Counted from the first letter of the stretch, positions 29,549-39,486 are shown. The stretch: 55,485 nt of DNA from Clostridiales bacterium (GCA_015069565.1 SVIJ01000004.1:1-55485); one strand, 5' to 3'. Program-made: numbers and translations. The notes: generated by a model from the letters alone, not told the origin.

Positions 29549-31950
29549 TGAACGCAGCAGCGATTGAAAAAACAGAACTGAATAAAATACTCTCGCTTGC
29601 CGCAGGCTATTGCACCTTGGAAGGGAGCAAGCTCCGTATGCACGCTTTGCAGCCGTCTTCCAGCCTGTCCGAAGTGAAAAAATCCTTAAAGCTGACGGAA
29701 GAATGCGTTTGCTTGCTCTTTGAGCACGGCGTTTCCAAAATCGAGCATTTTCCGCCGTTTAGCGACGAGCTCGAACGCTCGAAAAAGGGCTCGGCGCTCT
29801 CTTGCGGCGAACTGCTTTCCGTTGGGAACCTGCTTCGCGCCGTTCGTATTGCCCACACGTCGATTACGTCGGTAAATGATGAAGCAATCGTTTTGGTGAA
29901 AGAGATTGCAAACCGACTGTACTTCAACGCGGCGCTGGAAGACGACATCACTGCAAAGATATTAAACGACAGCGAAGTGAGCGATTACGCAAGTGATAAG
30001 CTCTATTCCTTGCGCAAGGAAATCCGTTCTATCAACGAGCGAATTCGCGCTCGTCTTTCCGAGTATTTAAGCGGCGCGGAAGGCAAGTATTTGCAGGACG
30101 GCATCGTCACGATGCGAAACAACCGCTACGTTTTGCCAGTAAAAGCGGAATACAAGCGCAATATCAAGGGCTTTATTCACGATCGCTCGGCAACGGGCGC
30201 AACCTTCTTTATTGAGCCCGAAGAAGTGCTGGAAATGAACAACGAGCTCCGTTCGCTTATGATAGACGAAAGGGAAGAAGTCGAACGGATTTTGTCCGAG
30301 CTTTCTCGAAGGGTCGGGATGATGGCAAACGAATTACAGCTTGCAATCTTGCTTTTGGAAGAGCTGGATTGCCTGTACGCAAAAGCGGAATACGGCTATA
30401 AAACGCATAGCGTTTTGCCTACGGTCAACGATCGCGGATTGATTGAAATTAGTCGCGGTCGCCATCCGCTTATCGACCCTAAAAAGGTTGTTCCCGTGTC
30501 CTTGTCGCTCGGCAAGGGGTATCGTTTCTTGCTGATTAGCGGCCCGAATACAGGCGGTAAAACGGTCACCTTGAAGATGGTCGGGCTCTTTTGCATGATG
30601 GCGATGTGCGGGCTGTTTATTCCTGCAAACGAAGCCACCGTGTCCGTATTTGAAGAAGTGTATTGCGACGTCGGCGACGCGCAAAGCATTGAAGAAAGTC
30701 TTTCCACCTTCTCATCGCATATCAAAAACGTGATTGAGATTACTGAACGCGCAAATCAAAATTGCCTTGTTCTCATCGACGAGCTTGGCGGCGGCACGGA
30801 TCCCGACGAAGGGCAAGCCTTGGCAAAGGCAATCGTTTCCCATTTGATTCAAACGGGCTGTACGGGTGTTGTCACCACCCATTATTCGGCGCTCAAAGAA
30901 TACGCGTTTGCGACGGATGGGATTGAAAACGCTTGTATGGAGTTTGATTCAAGCACCCTGCAACCTCTTTACGTGATGAAGATAGGGCTGCCTGGGTCGA
31001 GTAATGCCTTGGCAATTTCCCGTCGTTTAGGGCTGAAAGACTCTATCTTGGCAGACGCAATGTCTTGTCTTTCCGAAGGCGCGCAAGCGTTCGAGCATAT
31101 TGTTCGTAGCGCGGAAGAGAGCCGTATTCAAGCGGAAAAGGCGCTTTTGGAAGTGGAAAAGGTAAAAACTGAGTGGCAAGAAAAGCTTCAAGCGGTGGAA
31201 AAGGAAAGAGAACGCCTGCAAAAGGAGCGCGAAAAGCTGCTTTCGTCGGCGAAGGCGGAATCCCGCCGTATCATCAACGAGCGTTCGGCGGACGCGGAAG
31301 AGCTGCTTGCGGAGATGGAAAAAATCTTTGCAAAGGAGCAGCTTTCCGAAAGCGATTTGATTGCCGCAAGAACGCTAAAAAATCGGCTTGGCGACCTTGC
31401 CTACGATACGCAAAGCGAAGAGCTTGTTCGTCCGCAGTATTTGCCTGCCGACGTAAAAGCCTTGAAGGTGGGGGATACCGTCTACGTTTCTCGTATCAAT
31501 GATTCGGGTACGATTCAAAGCATTCGTCCGCAAAAGAACGAAGCGGAAGTTTTGTGCGGCAATTTGCGCTTGCGGGTGAAAATCAGCGAGCTTTCCGTGC
31601 TCGTTGAACCAAAAGCGGAAAAGAAGGGGGAAAAGCTCCCCAAATGGAAGAGAAAGCAGTCGGCAAGTCCCGTGCAGGTTTCCAAATCACTTGCTCCAAG
31701 ACCGATCCCTTCGCTCGAAATCAACGTGATCGGAAAGACGGTTTTGGATGCAATCCCCGAAGTGGAAGCGTTCTTGGATGCGGCAGTTCTTTCAGGGTTG
31801 GAAGAAGTGCGCATAGTACACGGCATGGGTACGGGCAAGCTTCGCGCAGGAATTCACGAATACTTGCGCAAATGTAAAAACGTAGCAGAGTTCCGCTTAG
31901 GCCATTACGGCGAAGGGGAAACGGGCGTCACCATCGTTAAAATCAAATAA
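29548..31950 (+). CDS. mutS2: MutS2 (endonuclease/ribosome collision factor family)
   Basis: GPNTGGKTVTLKMVGL, LIDELGGGTDPDEGQALA, C-terminal Smr VRIVHGMGTGKLRAGIHEYL. Confidence 0.95.
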   Translation: MNAAAIEKTELNKILSLAAGYCTLEGSKLRMHALQPSSSLSEVKKSLKLTEECVCLLFEHGVSKIEHFPPFSDELERSKKGSALSCGELLSVGNLLRAVRIAHTSITSVNDEAIVLVKEIANRLYFNAALEDDITAKILNDSEVSDYASDKLYSLRKEIRSINERIRARLSEYLSGAEGKYLQDGIVTMRNNRYVLPVKAEYKRNIKGFIHDRSATGATFFIEPEEVLEMNNELRSLMIDEREEVERILSELSRRVGMMANELQLAILLLEELDCLYAKAEYGYKTHSVLPTVNDRGLIEISRGRHPLIDPKKVVPVSLSLGKGYRFLLISGPNTGGKTVTLKMVGLFCMMAMCGLFIPANEATVSVFEEVYCDVGDAQSIEESLSTFSSHIKNVIEITERANQNCLVLIDELGGGTDPDEGQALAKAIVSHLIQTGCTGVVTTHYSALKEYAFATDGIENACMEFDSSTLQPLYVMKIGLPGSSNALAISRRLGLKDSILADAMSCLSEGAQAFEHIVRSAEESRIQAEKALLEVEKVKTEWQEKLQAVEKERERLQKEREKLLSSAKAESRRIINERSADAEELLAEMEKIFAKEQLSESDLIAARTLKNRLGDLAYDTQSEELVRPQYLPADVKALKVGDTVYVSRINDSGTIQSIRPQKNEAEVLCGNLRLRVKISELSVLVEPKAEKKGEKLPKWKRKQSASPVQVSKSLAPRPIPSLEINVIGKTVLDAIPEVEAFLDAAVLSGLEEVRIVHGMGTGKLRAGIHEYLRKCKNVAEFRLGHYGEGETGVTIVKIK

Positions 31951-32007
31951 TCATATTTGACTGCCTTGAAAAATAAAATAATTTATAACCTTTTCAAGGA
32001 GTAATTT

Positions 32008-32721
32008 ATGAAGAATAAGCAAAAACTGTGGATGCGCCTTAGCGCGAACTTGGCGGTAATCGCATTGTCCTTTTCCGTTGCGTTCGTGTGCTTTGCCCCT
32101 GAAAAAGCGGCAACCGTTTCTCTTGAAGACGAAGTATACCGCAAGGGGAACGCAGAAACGGGCGTATCGCTGATGTTCAACGTCTACTGGGGGACGGAAG
32201 AAGTCTACGAGATTTTGGACGTTTTGGACGAATATTTGGCAAAGTCAACCTTTTTCATCGGCGGCTCGTGGGCGGATGATAACGTTGCTTGCGTAAAAGA
32301 GATTGCCGCGCGTGGTCACGAACTTGGCAATCACGGCTATTTTCATAAGGACCACGCAAAGCTTAGCGAGCGAGAAAACAGGGAAGAGATTGCAAGGTGT
32401 AATCAGTTTTTAACCCTGGCAACGGGGCAAGAGCCAACCCTTTTTGCTCCGCCGAGCGGCGCATATTCTTCGGTTGCGGTATCCGTTGCAAAAAGCTTGA
32501 AGATGAAGACGGTGCTTTGGACGAAGGATACGATCGACTGGCGCGATAAAGATGCATCGCTCGTCTATTCGCGCGCAACAAAGGACGTTGCAGGGGGCGC
32601 GCTTGTGCTTATGCACCCGATGGCGCATACGGTAAAGGCATTGCCCGACATATTAAAGGAATACAAAAGACGTGGACTTTCTGTGATTACAGTCACCGAA
32701 AATTTACGCTTGAAGGAGTAA
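32008..32721 (+). CDS. Polysaccharide deacetylase-like sporulation protein (YlxY-like)
   Basis: N-terminal TM; LMFNVYWGTEEV (atypical replacement of TFDDG), KSTFFIGG, HELGNHGYFH; directly upstream of M16 peptidase as in the ylxY-mlpA arrangement. Confidence 0.8.
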   Translation: MKNKQKLWMRLSANLAVIALSFSVAFVCFAPEKAATVSLEDEVYRKGNAETGVSLMFNVYWGTEEVYEILDVLDEYLAKSTFFIGGSWADDNVACVKEIAARGHELGNHGYFHKDHAKLSERENREEIARCNQFLTLATGQEPTLFAPPSGAYSSVAVSVAKSLKMKTVLWTKDTIDWRDKDASLVYSRATKDVAGGALVLMHPMAHTVKALPDILKEYKRRGLSVITVTENLRLKE

Positions 32722-32722
32722 A

Positions 32723-33967
32723 ATGGTAAGAGAAAAAAGATATTCTAACGGATTAAGAGTGGTTGTAAGACAAATGCCTGGGCTGTATTCAGTCACAATG
32801 GGGATTTTGGTCGGTACGGGCGGTGCGATGGAAACGGATGCGGAAGACGGCATCTCGCATTTTATCGAGCATATGCAGTTCAAGGGGACAAAAAAGCGTA
32901 ATTCCTTTGAAATTTCCGACGCGTTCGATCGAATCGGCGCGCAGGTAAACGCGTTTACGTCCAAGGACACGACGTGTTATTATACAAAGTCGACCACCGA
33001 TCACGCGGCAACGGCGTTTGAGCTCTTGTCCGATTTGTTCTTGAACGCAACCTATCCCGAAGACGAATTAGAACGGGAAAAAGGGGTTGTTTGCGAAGAA
33101 ATTTCGATGAACGAAGACAGTCCCGAAGATTTGTGCTTGGATTTGCTTGCGGTGGCAACCTACGGAAAACGCAATTACGGCAGGAATATTTTAGGCCCTG
33201 CAAGCAACGTAAAGGGTTTTACGGTAGAAGATATCAAGCGTTATAAAAATGCAAGATATTGCCCCGAAAATATCGTGATTTCCTTTGCTGGCGGCATCGA
33301 CTTCGATACGGCGATTGCGCTTGTAGAAACGCATTTTAACAATTTGCCTAAGGGTAATTTTGAAAAGCGCATTTTAACCATTGAAAAAACAGGTGAGTCA
33401 CTCGTCAAGCAAAAGCCGATTGAACAAATGCACTTTGCAATCTCGTATCCTGCCATTTCGCTGTTTGCGGAAACGGACGTTCCGTTTTCGCTGATGAACA
33501 ATATTTTGGGGGGCAGTATGAGCTCTCGTCTTTTCCAAGAAGTTCGCGAAAAGCTGGGGCTTGCCTATTCGGTCTATTCGTATGGCTCCCGTTATGCGGA
33601 ATGCGGCTCGCTGAATATTTATGCGGGCGTCAATCCTGCGAAGGCGCAATCTGCCTATGAAGCGGTGGATTCCGTCGTTGCCGAGCTTGTAAAGAACGGG
33701 GTTACGGACGAAGAGTTTTTACGCGCTCGCGAACAGATGAAATCGTCGATTTTGTTTGGGATGGAAAGCAGCTCCACGCAAATGCTCACCTTTGGCAAGG
33801 AAATGCTGTATCGTGATCGTCTTTACGACGTAGACGCGCGCTTTGAACAGCTGCAATCGGCAACGAAAGTGCAGGTGGAAGAAGCGATAGAGTTTGCCTT
33901 CTCGGGGAAAAACGGCAAAAAGGCGGTGGCGCTTGTCGGCAACACGGACAAACCCTTTGATTTGTAA
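32723..33967 (+). CDS. M16-family zinc peptidase (YmxG/MlpA-like)
   Basis: GISHFIEHMQFKGT (HxxEH), C-terminal M16 repeat. Confidence 0.9.
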   Translation: MVREKRYSNGLRVVVRQMPGLYSVTMGILVGTGGAMETDAEDGISHFIEHMQFKGTKKRNSFEISDAFDRIGAQVNAFTSKDTTCYYTKSTTDHAATAFELLSDLFLNATYPEDELEREKGVVCEEISMNEDSPEDLCLDLLAVATYGKRNYGRNILGPASNVKGFTVEDIKRYKNARYCPENIVISFAGGIDFDTAIALVETHFNNLPKGNFEKRILTIEKTGESLVKQKPIEQMHFAISYPAISLFAETDVPFSLMNNILGGSMSSRLFQEVREKLGLAYSVYSYGSRYAECGSLNIYAGVNPAKAQSAYEAVDSVVAELVKNGVTDEEFLRAREQMKSSILFGMESSSTQMLTFGKEMLYRDRLYDVDARFEQLQSATKVQVEEAIEFAFSGKNGKKAVALVGNTDKPFDL

Positions 33968-33969
33968 AT

Positions 33970-34449
33970 ATGGACGACGTAGTGAAGATGGGTTTTCCGC
34001 CCGTCTATGATAGCAATAGCAAAGTGCTTATTTTAGGCAGTTTTCCGTCTGTAAAAAGTCGTCAGGTTTCCTTTTATTACGGAAATCCGCAAAACCGCTT
34101 TTGGAAAATGCTCTTTTCCGTTTTTGGCTCTCCCTTTTTGGAAAGCATTGAAGAACGCAAAGCCTTTTTGCTTTCGAAGGGAATTGCCCTTTGGGATATT
34201 GCAACGGAGTGCACGATAGAAGGCTCTAAGGACGCAACTCTTTCAAACGCAAGGATTGCCGATCTCACGCCCATTTTTAGCGCGGCTAAGATTGAAAAAA
34301 TCTTGCTCAACGGTGCGCTTGCCTACGAGCTTTTTTGCAAGGCTTACGGCAACATTTCTATTCCGCACTTAAAAATGCCGTCTACAAGCCCTGCAAATCC
34401 AAGGTATCGTGAAGACGCATGGAAGGAACAGCTCGATGACTTACGCTGA
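33970..34449 (+). CDS. DNA-deoxyinosine/hypoxanthine glycosylase, UDG superfamily
   Basis: VLILGSFPSVKSRQVSFYYGNPQNRFW, PSTSPANPRY. Confidence 0.88.
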   Translation: MDDVVKMGFPPVYDSNSKVLILGSFPSVKSRQVSFYYGNPQNRFWKMLFSVFGSPFLESIEERKAFLLSKGIALWDIATECTIEGSKDATLSNARIADLTPIFSAAKIEKILLNGALAYELFCKAYGNISIPHLKMPSTSPANPRYREDAWKEQLDDLR

Positions 34450-35107
34450 TTTTTTACAGGAATTAAAAAAGCACGCCGAGCCAAAGCTGGCAATTTTTCA
34501 CGGCGGACTTATCAAAGAGCCGCCTAAGCGTTTGCTTGGCATTCGAACGCCGATAATGCGAAAAATTGCAAAGGCGGTGTCCGTGGACGAAGTTTTAGCC
34601 TTTCCCGACGAGTATTACGAAGTGACTTTTATCAAGCTTATGGCAATTTCCTATTTGCCGTACGAGAGCTTTATAAGCTACTTGGATCATGCAATACCGC
34701 TGATTACCAACTGGGCGCTTTGCGATAGCTTCAAGCCGAAATGTATCGCAAAGCACAAAGCGGATTTCTTGCAATACGTAGAGCGGTATTTTCGAATGGG
34801 TACGGAATTTTCCGTTCGATTTTCGCTCGTTATGCTGTTATCCTATTATGTAGAAAGGGAATACTTACCGCTTATTTTTGAGTATTTAAGGAGATCGGAT
34901 TGCGCTCCTTATTACGTACATATGGCGGCGGCTTGGCTTACTGCGGAAGTGCTTATAAAGCACTTCGACGACGGTGTGTCGTTTTTACGGGAAGGCTCGC
35001 TGGATGCAAAAACGCACAACAAATCTATTCAAAAGGCGGTAGAAAGCTATCGCTTAACAAACGAACAAAAGGAGTTTTTGAAAACTCTGAAAATAAAAAC
35101 TATATAA
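34436..35107 (+). CDS. DNA alkylation repair protein, AlkD-like
   Basis: LLGIRTPIMRKIAK, ITNWALCDSFKPK, HEAT-like helical repeats. Confidence 0.85.
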   Translation: MTYADFLQELKKHAEPKLAIFHGGLIKEPPKRLLGIRTPIMRKIAKAVSVDEVLAFPDEYYEVTFIKLMAISYLPYESFISYLDHAIPLITNWALCDSFKPKCIAKHKADFLQYVERYFRMGTEFSVRFSLVMLLSYYVEREYLPLIFEYLRRSDCAPYYVHMAAAWLTAEVLIKHFDDGVSFLREGSLDAKTHNKSIQKAVESYRLTNEQKEFLKTLKIKTI

Positions 35108-35116
35108 GGTGCTCTA

Positions 35117-37288
35117 ATGGATATTTTACAAACGATTCAGCAGGAATTTAGCTTAACGGAAACGCATACGAAGAATATCGTTTCGCTCATCGACGAAGGG
35201 AATACCATTCCCTTTATCGCTCGTTATCGTAAAGAGATGACGGGCAGCTGTGACGACCAAGTATTGCGTTCGATTTTCGATCGACTTACATACCTTCGCA
35301 ACTTGGAAAAGAGAAAGGAGGAAGTGCGTTCGTCGATCACCGAGCAGGGGAAAATGACCGAAGAAATTTCGGCGGCGCTCCTTGCGGCAACGACGCTTAC
35401 GGAAGTAGAAGACGTCTACCGTCCGTTTAAGCAAAAGAGAAAAACGCGTGCTTCGGTGGCGATTGCAAAGGGCTTACAGCCGCTTGCGGACGCGATTTTT
35501 GCGCAAGATCCTGCTTTGGACGTAAAGGCGGAAGCGGCAAAATATATCACCGAAGAAGTGCCCACTGTCGAAGCGGCGATTGCAGGCGCGCAGGATATCA
35601 TTGCGGAAATCATTTCCGACGACGCAAACACGCGTAAAAAGCTGAGAAACTTCTTCTTCAAGCACGGGGAAATCACGTCTTGCTACGCAAAGGGCAAGGA
35701 AGAAGCGGACGAAGCAAAGACGTACGGAATGTATGCGGATTATTCCGAGCCAGTCAGCGAAGCAAAGAGTCACCGTATTTTGGCTTTGAATCGCGGTGAA
35801 AAGGAAGAGTTCTTGAAGGTTTCCATCGAACTCAATTCGGACGTTGCAAAGCGTATCACGGCTGCGGCGTTTTTGAAAAGCGGCGGGGAAAGCACGGCAA
35901 TCGTAAAGGCGGCGGCGGAAGACAGCTACGATCGTTTGATCGCTCCTTCGGTAGAACGCGAAGTCCGCGCGCAACTCTTTGAAGAAGCGAGCGAGCAGGC
36001 GATTAAAATGTTCGAATTGAACTTGAAGCCCTTGCTTATGCAACCGCCTGTAAAGGACAAAGTGACGATGGGTTGGGACCCTGGCTACCGCACTGGCTGT
36101 AAAATTTGCGTTGTGGACGGTACGGGTAAGGTGCTCGATAACACCGTTGTGCACGTGACGTTGCCTGGCGCAAAGGTGGACGTACCCAAGCGCGTTTTGA
36201 AGGAAATGATCGCAAAGCACAAGGTAGAAGTTATCTCTTGCGGAAACGGTACGGCAAGCAAGGAAAGTGAAATCTTTATCGCAAATCTTGTAAAGGAAAT
36301 CAAGGCGGAAACTGGCAGAACGGTCGGGTACGTAATCGTAAACGAAGCAGGCGCGTCCGTCTATTCCGCAAGCCCCTTGGCGGCGGAAGAATTCCCTGAG
36401 TTCGACGTCACCACGCGTAGCGCGGTTTCGATTGCTCGCCGCTTGCAAGATCCGCTTGCGGAGCTTATCAAAATCGACCCTAAATCCATCGGCGTCGGTC
36501 AGTACCAACACGATATGAACCAAAAACGCTTGGATAGCGCTTTGGAAGGGGTTTTGGAAGACTGTGTAAGCAGCGTCGGCGTCGATCTCAACACCGCCAG
36601 CGTTTCCCTTTTGAAGTTTATTGCAGGCTTGAATGCAGGTATCGCGAAGAATATCGTTGATTACCGCAACGCGCACGGTAAGTTTACGTCGAGAAAACAG
36701 CTTTTGAAAGTGCCTAAGCTTGGCGAAAAGGCGTTCACGCAATGCGCAGGCTTCTTGCGTATTGACTGTGGCGACAATATTTTGGACAACACGGCAGTAC
36801 ACCCTGAAAGCTACGATAAAGCGGAAACCCTTTTGAAACTTTTCTCGTATACGAAGGAAGACGTGCGTGCAAGACGTATTGCCGATTTGAAGCAAAAAAT
36901 CAACGCATACGGCGCGCAAAAGGCGGCAAACGAAACGGGCTTGGATCAAGCAACGCTTATGGACGTTGTCACCGAGCTTATGAAGCCGGGCCGTGATATT
37001 CGTGACGCATTGCCTGCACCGACCCTTCGTTCAGATATTATGGGTATTGAAGATTTGAAGGTGGGTATGGAGCTTACTGGTACGGTAAGAAACGTCGTGG
37101 ATTTTGGCGCGTTCATCGACATCGGCGTTCACCAAGACGGCTTGGTGCATATTTCGCAAATTACCGATCGTTATATCAAGCATCCTTCGGAAGTATTGAA
37201 GGTGGGTCAAGTTGTCACCGTCCGAGTAAAAGAAGTAGACGTGAAGAAAAACCGTATCGGCTTGACCATGCGTAGCGACCGCAAGTAA
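35117..37288 (+). CDS. tex: Tex-family S1 RNA-binding transcription accessory protein
   Basis: TIPFIARYRKEMTG, YVIVNEAGASVYSASPLAAEEFPE, C-terminal S1 domain. Confidence 0.96.
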   Translation: MDILQTIQQEFSLTETHTKNIVSLIDEGNTIPFIARYRKEMTGSCDDQVLRSIFDRLTYLRNLEKRKEEVRSSITEQGKMTEEISAALLAATTLTEVEDVYRPFKQKRKTRASVAIAKGLQPLADAIFAQDPALDVKAEAAKYITEEVPTVEAAIAGAQDIIAEIISDDANTRKKLRNFFFKHGEITSCYAKGKEEADEAKTYGMYADYSEPVSEAKSHRILALNRGEKEEFLKVSIELNSDVAKRITAAAFLKSGGESTAIVKAAAEDSYDRLIAPSVEREVRAQLFEEASEQAIKMFELNLKPLLMQPPVKDKVTMGWDPGYRTGCKICVVDGTGKVLDNTVVHVTLPGAKVDVPKRVLKEMIAKHKVEVISCGNGTASKESEIFIANLVKEIKAETGRTVGYVIVNEAGASVYSASPLAAEEFPEFDVTTRSAVSIARRLQDPLAELIKIDPKSIGVGQYQHDMNQKRLDSALEGVLEDCVSSVGVDLNTASVSLLKFIAGLNAGIAKNIVDYRNAHGKFTSRKQLLKVPKLGEKAFTQCAGFLRIDCGDNILDNTAVHPESYDKAETLLKLFSYTKEDVRARRIADLKQKINAYGAQKAANETGLDQATLMDVVTELMKPGRDIRDALPAPTLRSDIMGIEDLKVGMELTGTVRNVVDFGAFIDIGVHQDGLVHISQITDRYIKHPSEVLKVGQVVTVRVKEVDVKKNRIGLTMRSDRK

Positions 37289-37386
37289 TCTTTTGTAGAA
37301 AAACACTTGACAAATCAACAATTTCGTATTACAATAGATATATAGTGTGATTACACAAAACCTTAAAACCTTTGGAGGAATTGATT

Positions 37387-37614
37387 ATGTTGCAAAAAGT
37401 ACAGGAAATGCTTGCAGAAGCATTGAACATTTCGGTTGATAAAGTATCTGCTGATGCAAAAATCGTAGAAGATTTGGGCGCTGATTCGTTGGACGTTGTT
37501 GAGCTTCTCAGCCGTTTGGAAGATGAGTTTGGTATCACTATTCCCGATGAAGACGTTGAAAACTTGGTGACGGTTGGCGACGTTGCTGCGGAACTTGAAA
37601 AGTTGACGAAATAA
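37387..37614 (+). CDS. acpP: Acyl carrier protein
   Basis: DLGADSLDVVELLSRLEDEFGI. Confidence 0.95.
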   Translation: MLQKVQEMLAEALNISVDKVSADAKIVEDLGADSLDVVELLSRLEDEFGITIPDEDVENLVTVGDVAAELEKLTK

Positions 37615-37623
37615 TTTTTGCTT

Positions 37624-37658
37624 AGGCTCTCGTTTTTTAGGCGAGAGCCTTTTTGTTT
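37624..37658 (+). terminator. Terminator after acpP
   Basis: AGGCTCTCG-TTTTTTAGG-CGAGAGCCT-TTTT. Confidence 0.85.
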
Positions 37659-37741
37659 GCTTTTTGAGCCTTGAAACGATTGCAATTCAACAAAATCTAT
37701 GTTATAATCGAAAGGATGAAAAACACGCAAAGGAGTATGGA

Positions 37742-39319
37742 ATGTTACAGGTCACGGGCGTTTCGTTGCAGCTTGGCAGTAAAAAACTGTTTGAAGACGT
37801 CAACTTAAAATTTACGAAAGGAAATTGCTACGGCATCATCGGCGCGAACGGCGCAGGGAAATCCACCTTTTTGAAGGTTCTTTCGGGCGAGATTGATCCC
37901 CAAAAGGGCTTTGTTTCCATGGATAAAAACGAGCGTATGTCCGTTTTGCAGCAAAACCAAAATATGTACGATAACGAAACGGTTTTGCGCACGGTTATGA
38001 TGGGCTATAAGCGTCTCGTGGAAGTGATGGACGAGAAGGACGCCTTGTATGCAAAGCCTGATTTTAGCGAAGAAGATGGTATTAGAGCGGCAGATTTAGA
38101 AAGCGAGTTTGCCGAAATGAACGGCTACGATGCGGAATATCAAGCAGGCCAGCTTTTGAACGCTCTGGACATCGGGGAAGAATTGCATTACTGCCTTATG
38201 GGCGATCTTGACGCAAAGCAAAAGGTCCGCGTACTTTTGGCACAAGCATTGTTTGGCGATCCTGACGTGCTTCTTTTGGACGAGCCTACCAACAACTTGG
38301 ACATAAAAACGGTAAGATGGCTGGAAAACTATTTGATGGATTTTGAAAACACGATCATCATTGTTTCCCACAACCGTCACTTCTTGAACAAGGTTTGTAC
38401 GAACATTTGCGACGTTGACTTTGGTAAGATCAATATGTTTGTCGGCAACTACGATTTTTGGTATCAAACGAGCCAGCTCCTTGCCCGTCAGCAACGCGAT
38501 CAAAACAAGAAAGCGGAACAGCGCGCAAAGGAACTGCAAGAGTTCATCGCACGCTTTGCGGCGAACGCTTCTAAATCCCGTCAAGCAACGTCCCGTAAAA
38601 AGGAGCTTGAAAAGCTAACGATCAGCGACTTCAAGCCTTCCCTTCGTAAATATCCCTTCATCAACTTCAAGTTTGAAAGAGAGATCGGTCACGATATTTT
38701 GATGGTGGAAGGGCTGACGAAGAAGGGGTACTTTGAAAACGTATCCTTCACGGTACAGCGCGATGAAAAGATCGGCTTTGTTTCCGATAAGAGCACGACG
38801 ATCACGATGCTCTACGATATTTTGAACGGCAAAGTAGAGCCCGACGCTGGTAGCATTAAGTGGGGCAAGACGATTACCCTTTCCTATTTCCCGCAAAACA
38901 ACAACGAGTACTTTGAAGGCTGTGAGCTCAATCTTGTAGAATGGCTTTCTCAGTTCTCGAACGACCATTACGAAGAATACCTTCGCGGCTGGCTGGGAAG
39001 AATGCTCTTCTCGGGCGAAGAAGCCTTGAAGAAGGCAAAGGTGCTTTCGGGTGGCGAAAAGGTGCGCTGTATGCTTGCAAAGATGATGCTCGAAGGCAGT
39101 AATTTCTTGATCTTTGACGAGCCTACCAACCACTTGGATCTCGAATCCATCACCGCGCTCAACGACGGCTTGTCGGCGTACAGGGGCTGTATGCTCTTAA
39201 CTTCGCACGACCAAGAGCTTATGAACACCGTTTGCAACCGTATCATTGAAATCAAGGATACAAAGGTTTACGATCGTCAAGTCACGTACGACGAATATAT
39301 CGACGAAATCAGTCAATAA
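37742..39319 (+). CDS. ABC-F family ATP-binding protein (YkpA/YbiT-like)
   Basis: NBD1 GANGAGKST and LLLDEPTNNLD; NBD2 VLSGGEKVRCMLAKMML and IFDEPTNHLD; linker RAKELQEFIARFAANASKSRQATSRKKELEKL. Confidence 0.92.
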   Translation: MLQVTGVSLQLGSKKLFEDVNLKFTKGNCYGIIGANGAGKSTFLKVLSGEIDPQKGFVSMDKNERMSVLQQNQNMYDNETVLRTVMMGYKRLVEVMDEKDALYAKPDFSEEDGIRAADLESEFAEMNGYDAEYQAGQLLNALDIGEELHYCLMGDLDAKQKVRVLLAQALFGDPDVLLLDEPTNNLDIKTVRWLENYLMDFENTIIIVSHNRHFLNKVCTNICDVDFGKINMFVGNYDFWYQTSQLLARQQRDQNKKAEQRAKELQEFIARFAANASKSRQATSRKKELEKLTISDFKPSLRKYPFINFKFEREIGHDILMVEGLTKKGYFENVSFTVQRDEKIGFVSDKSTTITMLYDILNGKVEPDAGSIKWGKTITLSYFPQNNNEYFEGCELNLVEWLSQFSNDHYEEYLRGWLGRMLFSGEEALKKAKVLSGGEKVRCMLAKMMLEGSNFLIFDEPTNHLDLESITALNDGLSAYRGCMLLTSHDQELMNTVCNRIIEIKDTKVYDRQVTYDEYIDEISQ

Positions 39320-39325
39320 GCTGCA

Positions 39326-39365
39326 AAAATACTCCCGAAGACCTTGCTTGGGAGTATTTTTTTTA
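39326..39365 (+). terminator. Terminator after ABC-F gene
   Basis: AAAATACTCCC...GGGAGTATTTTTTTT. Confidence 0.85.
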
Positions 39366-39379
39366 TCGAAAGAAAGCGT

Positions 39380-39396
39380 TTCGACAAATTACGACA
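39380..39396 (+). promoter_or_regulatory. Tandem Spo0A-box-like sites upstream of spo0A
   Basis: TTCGACA (39380-39386, revcomp TGTCGAA) and TACGACA (39390-39396, revcomp TGTCGTA), 10 bp apart. Confidence 0.6.
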
Positions 39397-39457
39397 AAAT
39401 ATTTTACAATAATTATTAAATATTCGATAAAAATATTAAAATATTGTAAAATAATGC

Positions 39458-39486
39458 TTGTCCTATGCAAAAAAATGTAGTATAAT
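39458..39486 (+). promoter_or_regulatory. spo0A promoter
   Basis: TTGTCC-N17-TATAAT. Confidence 0.6.
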
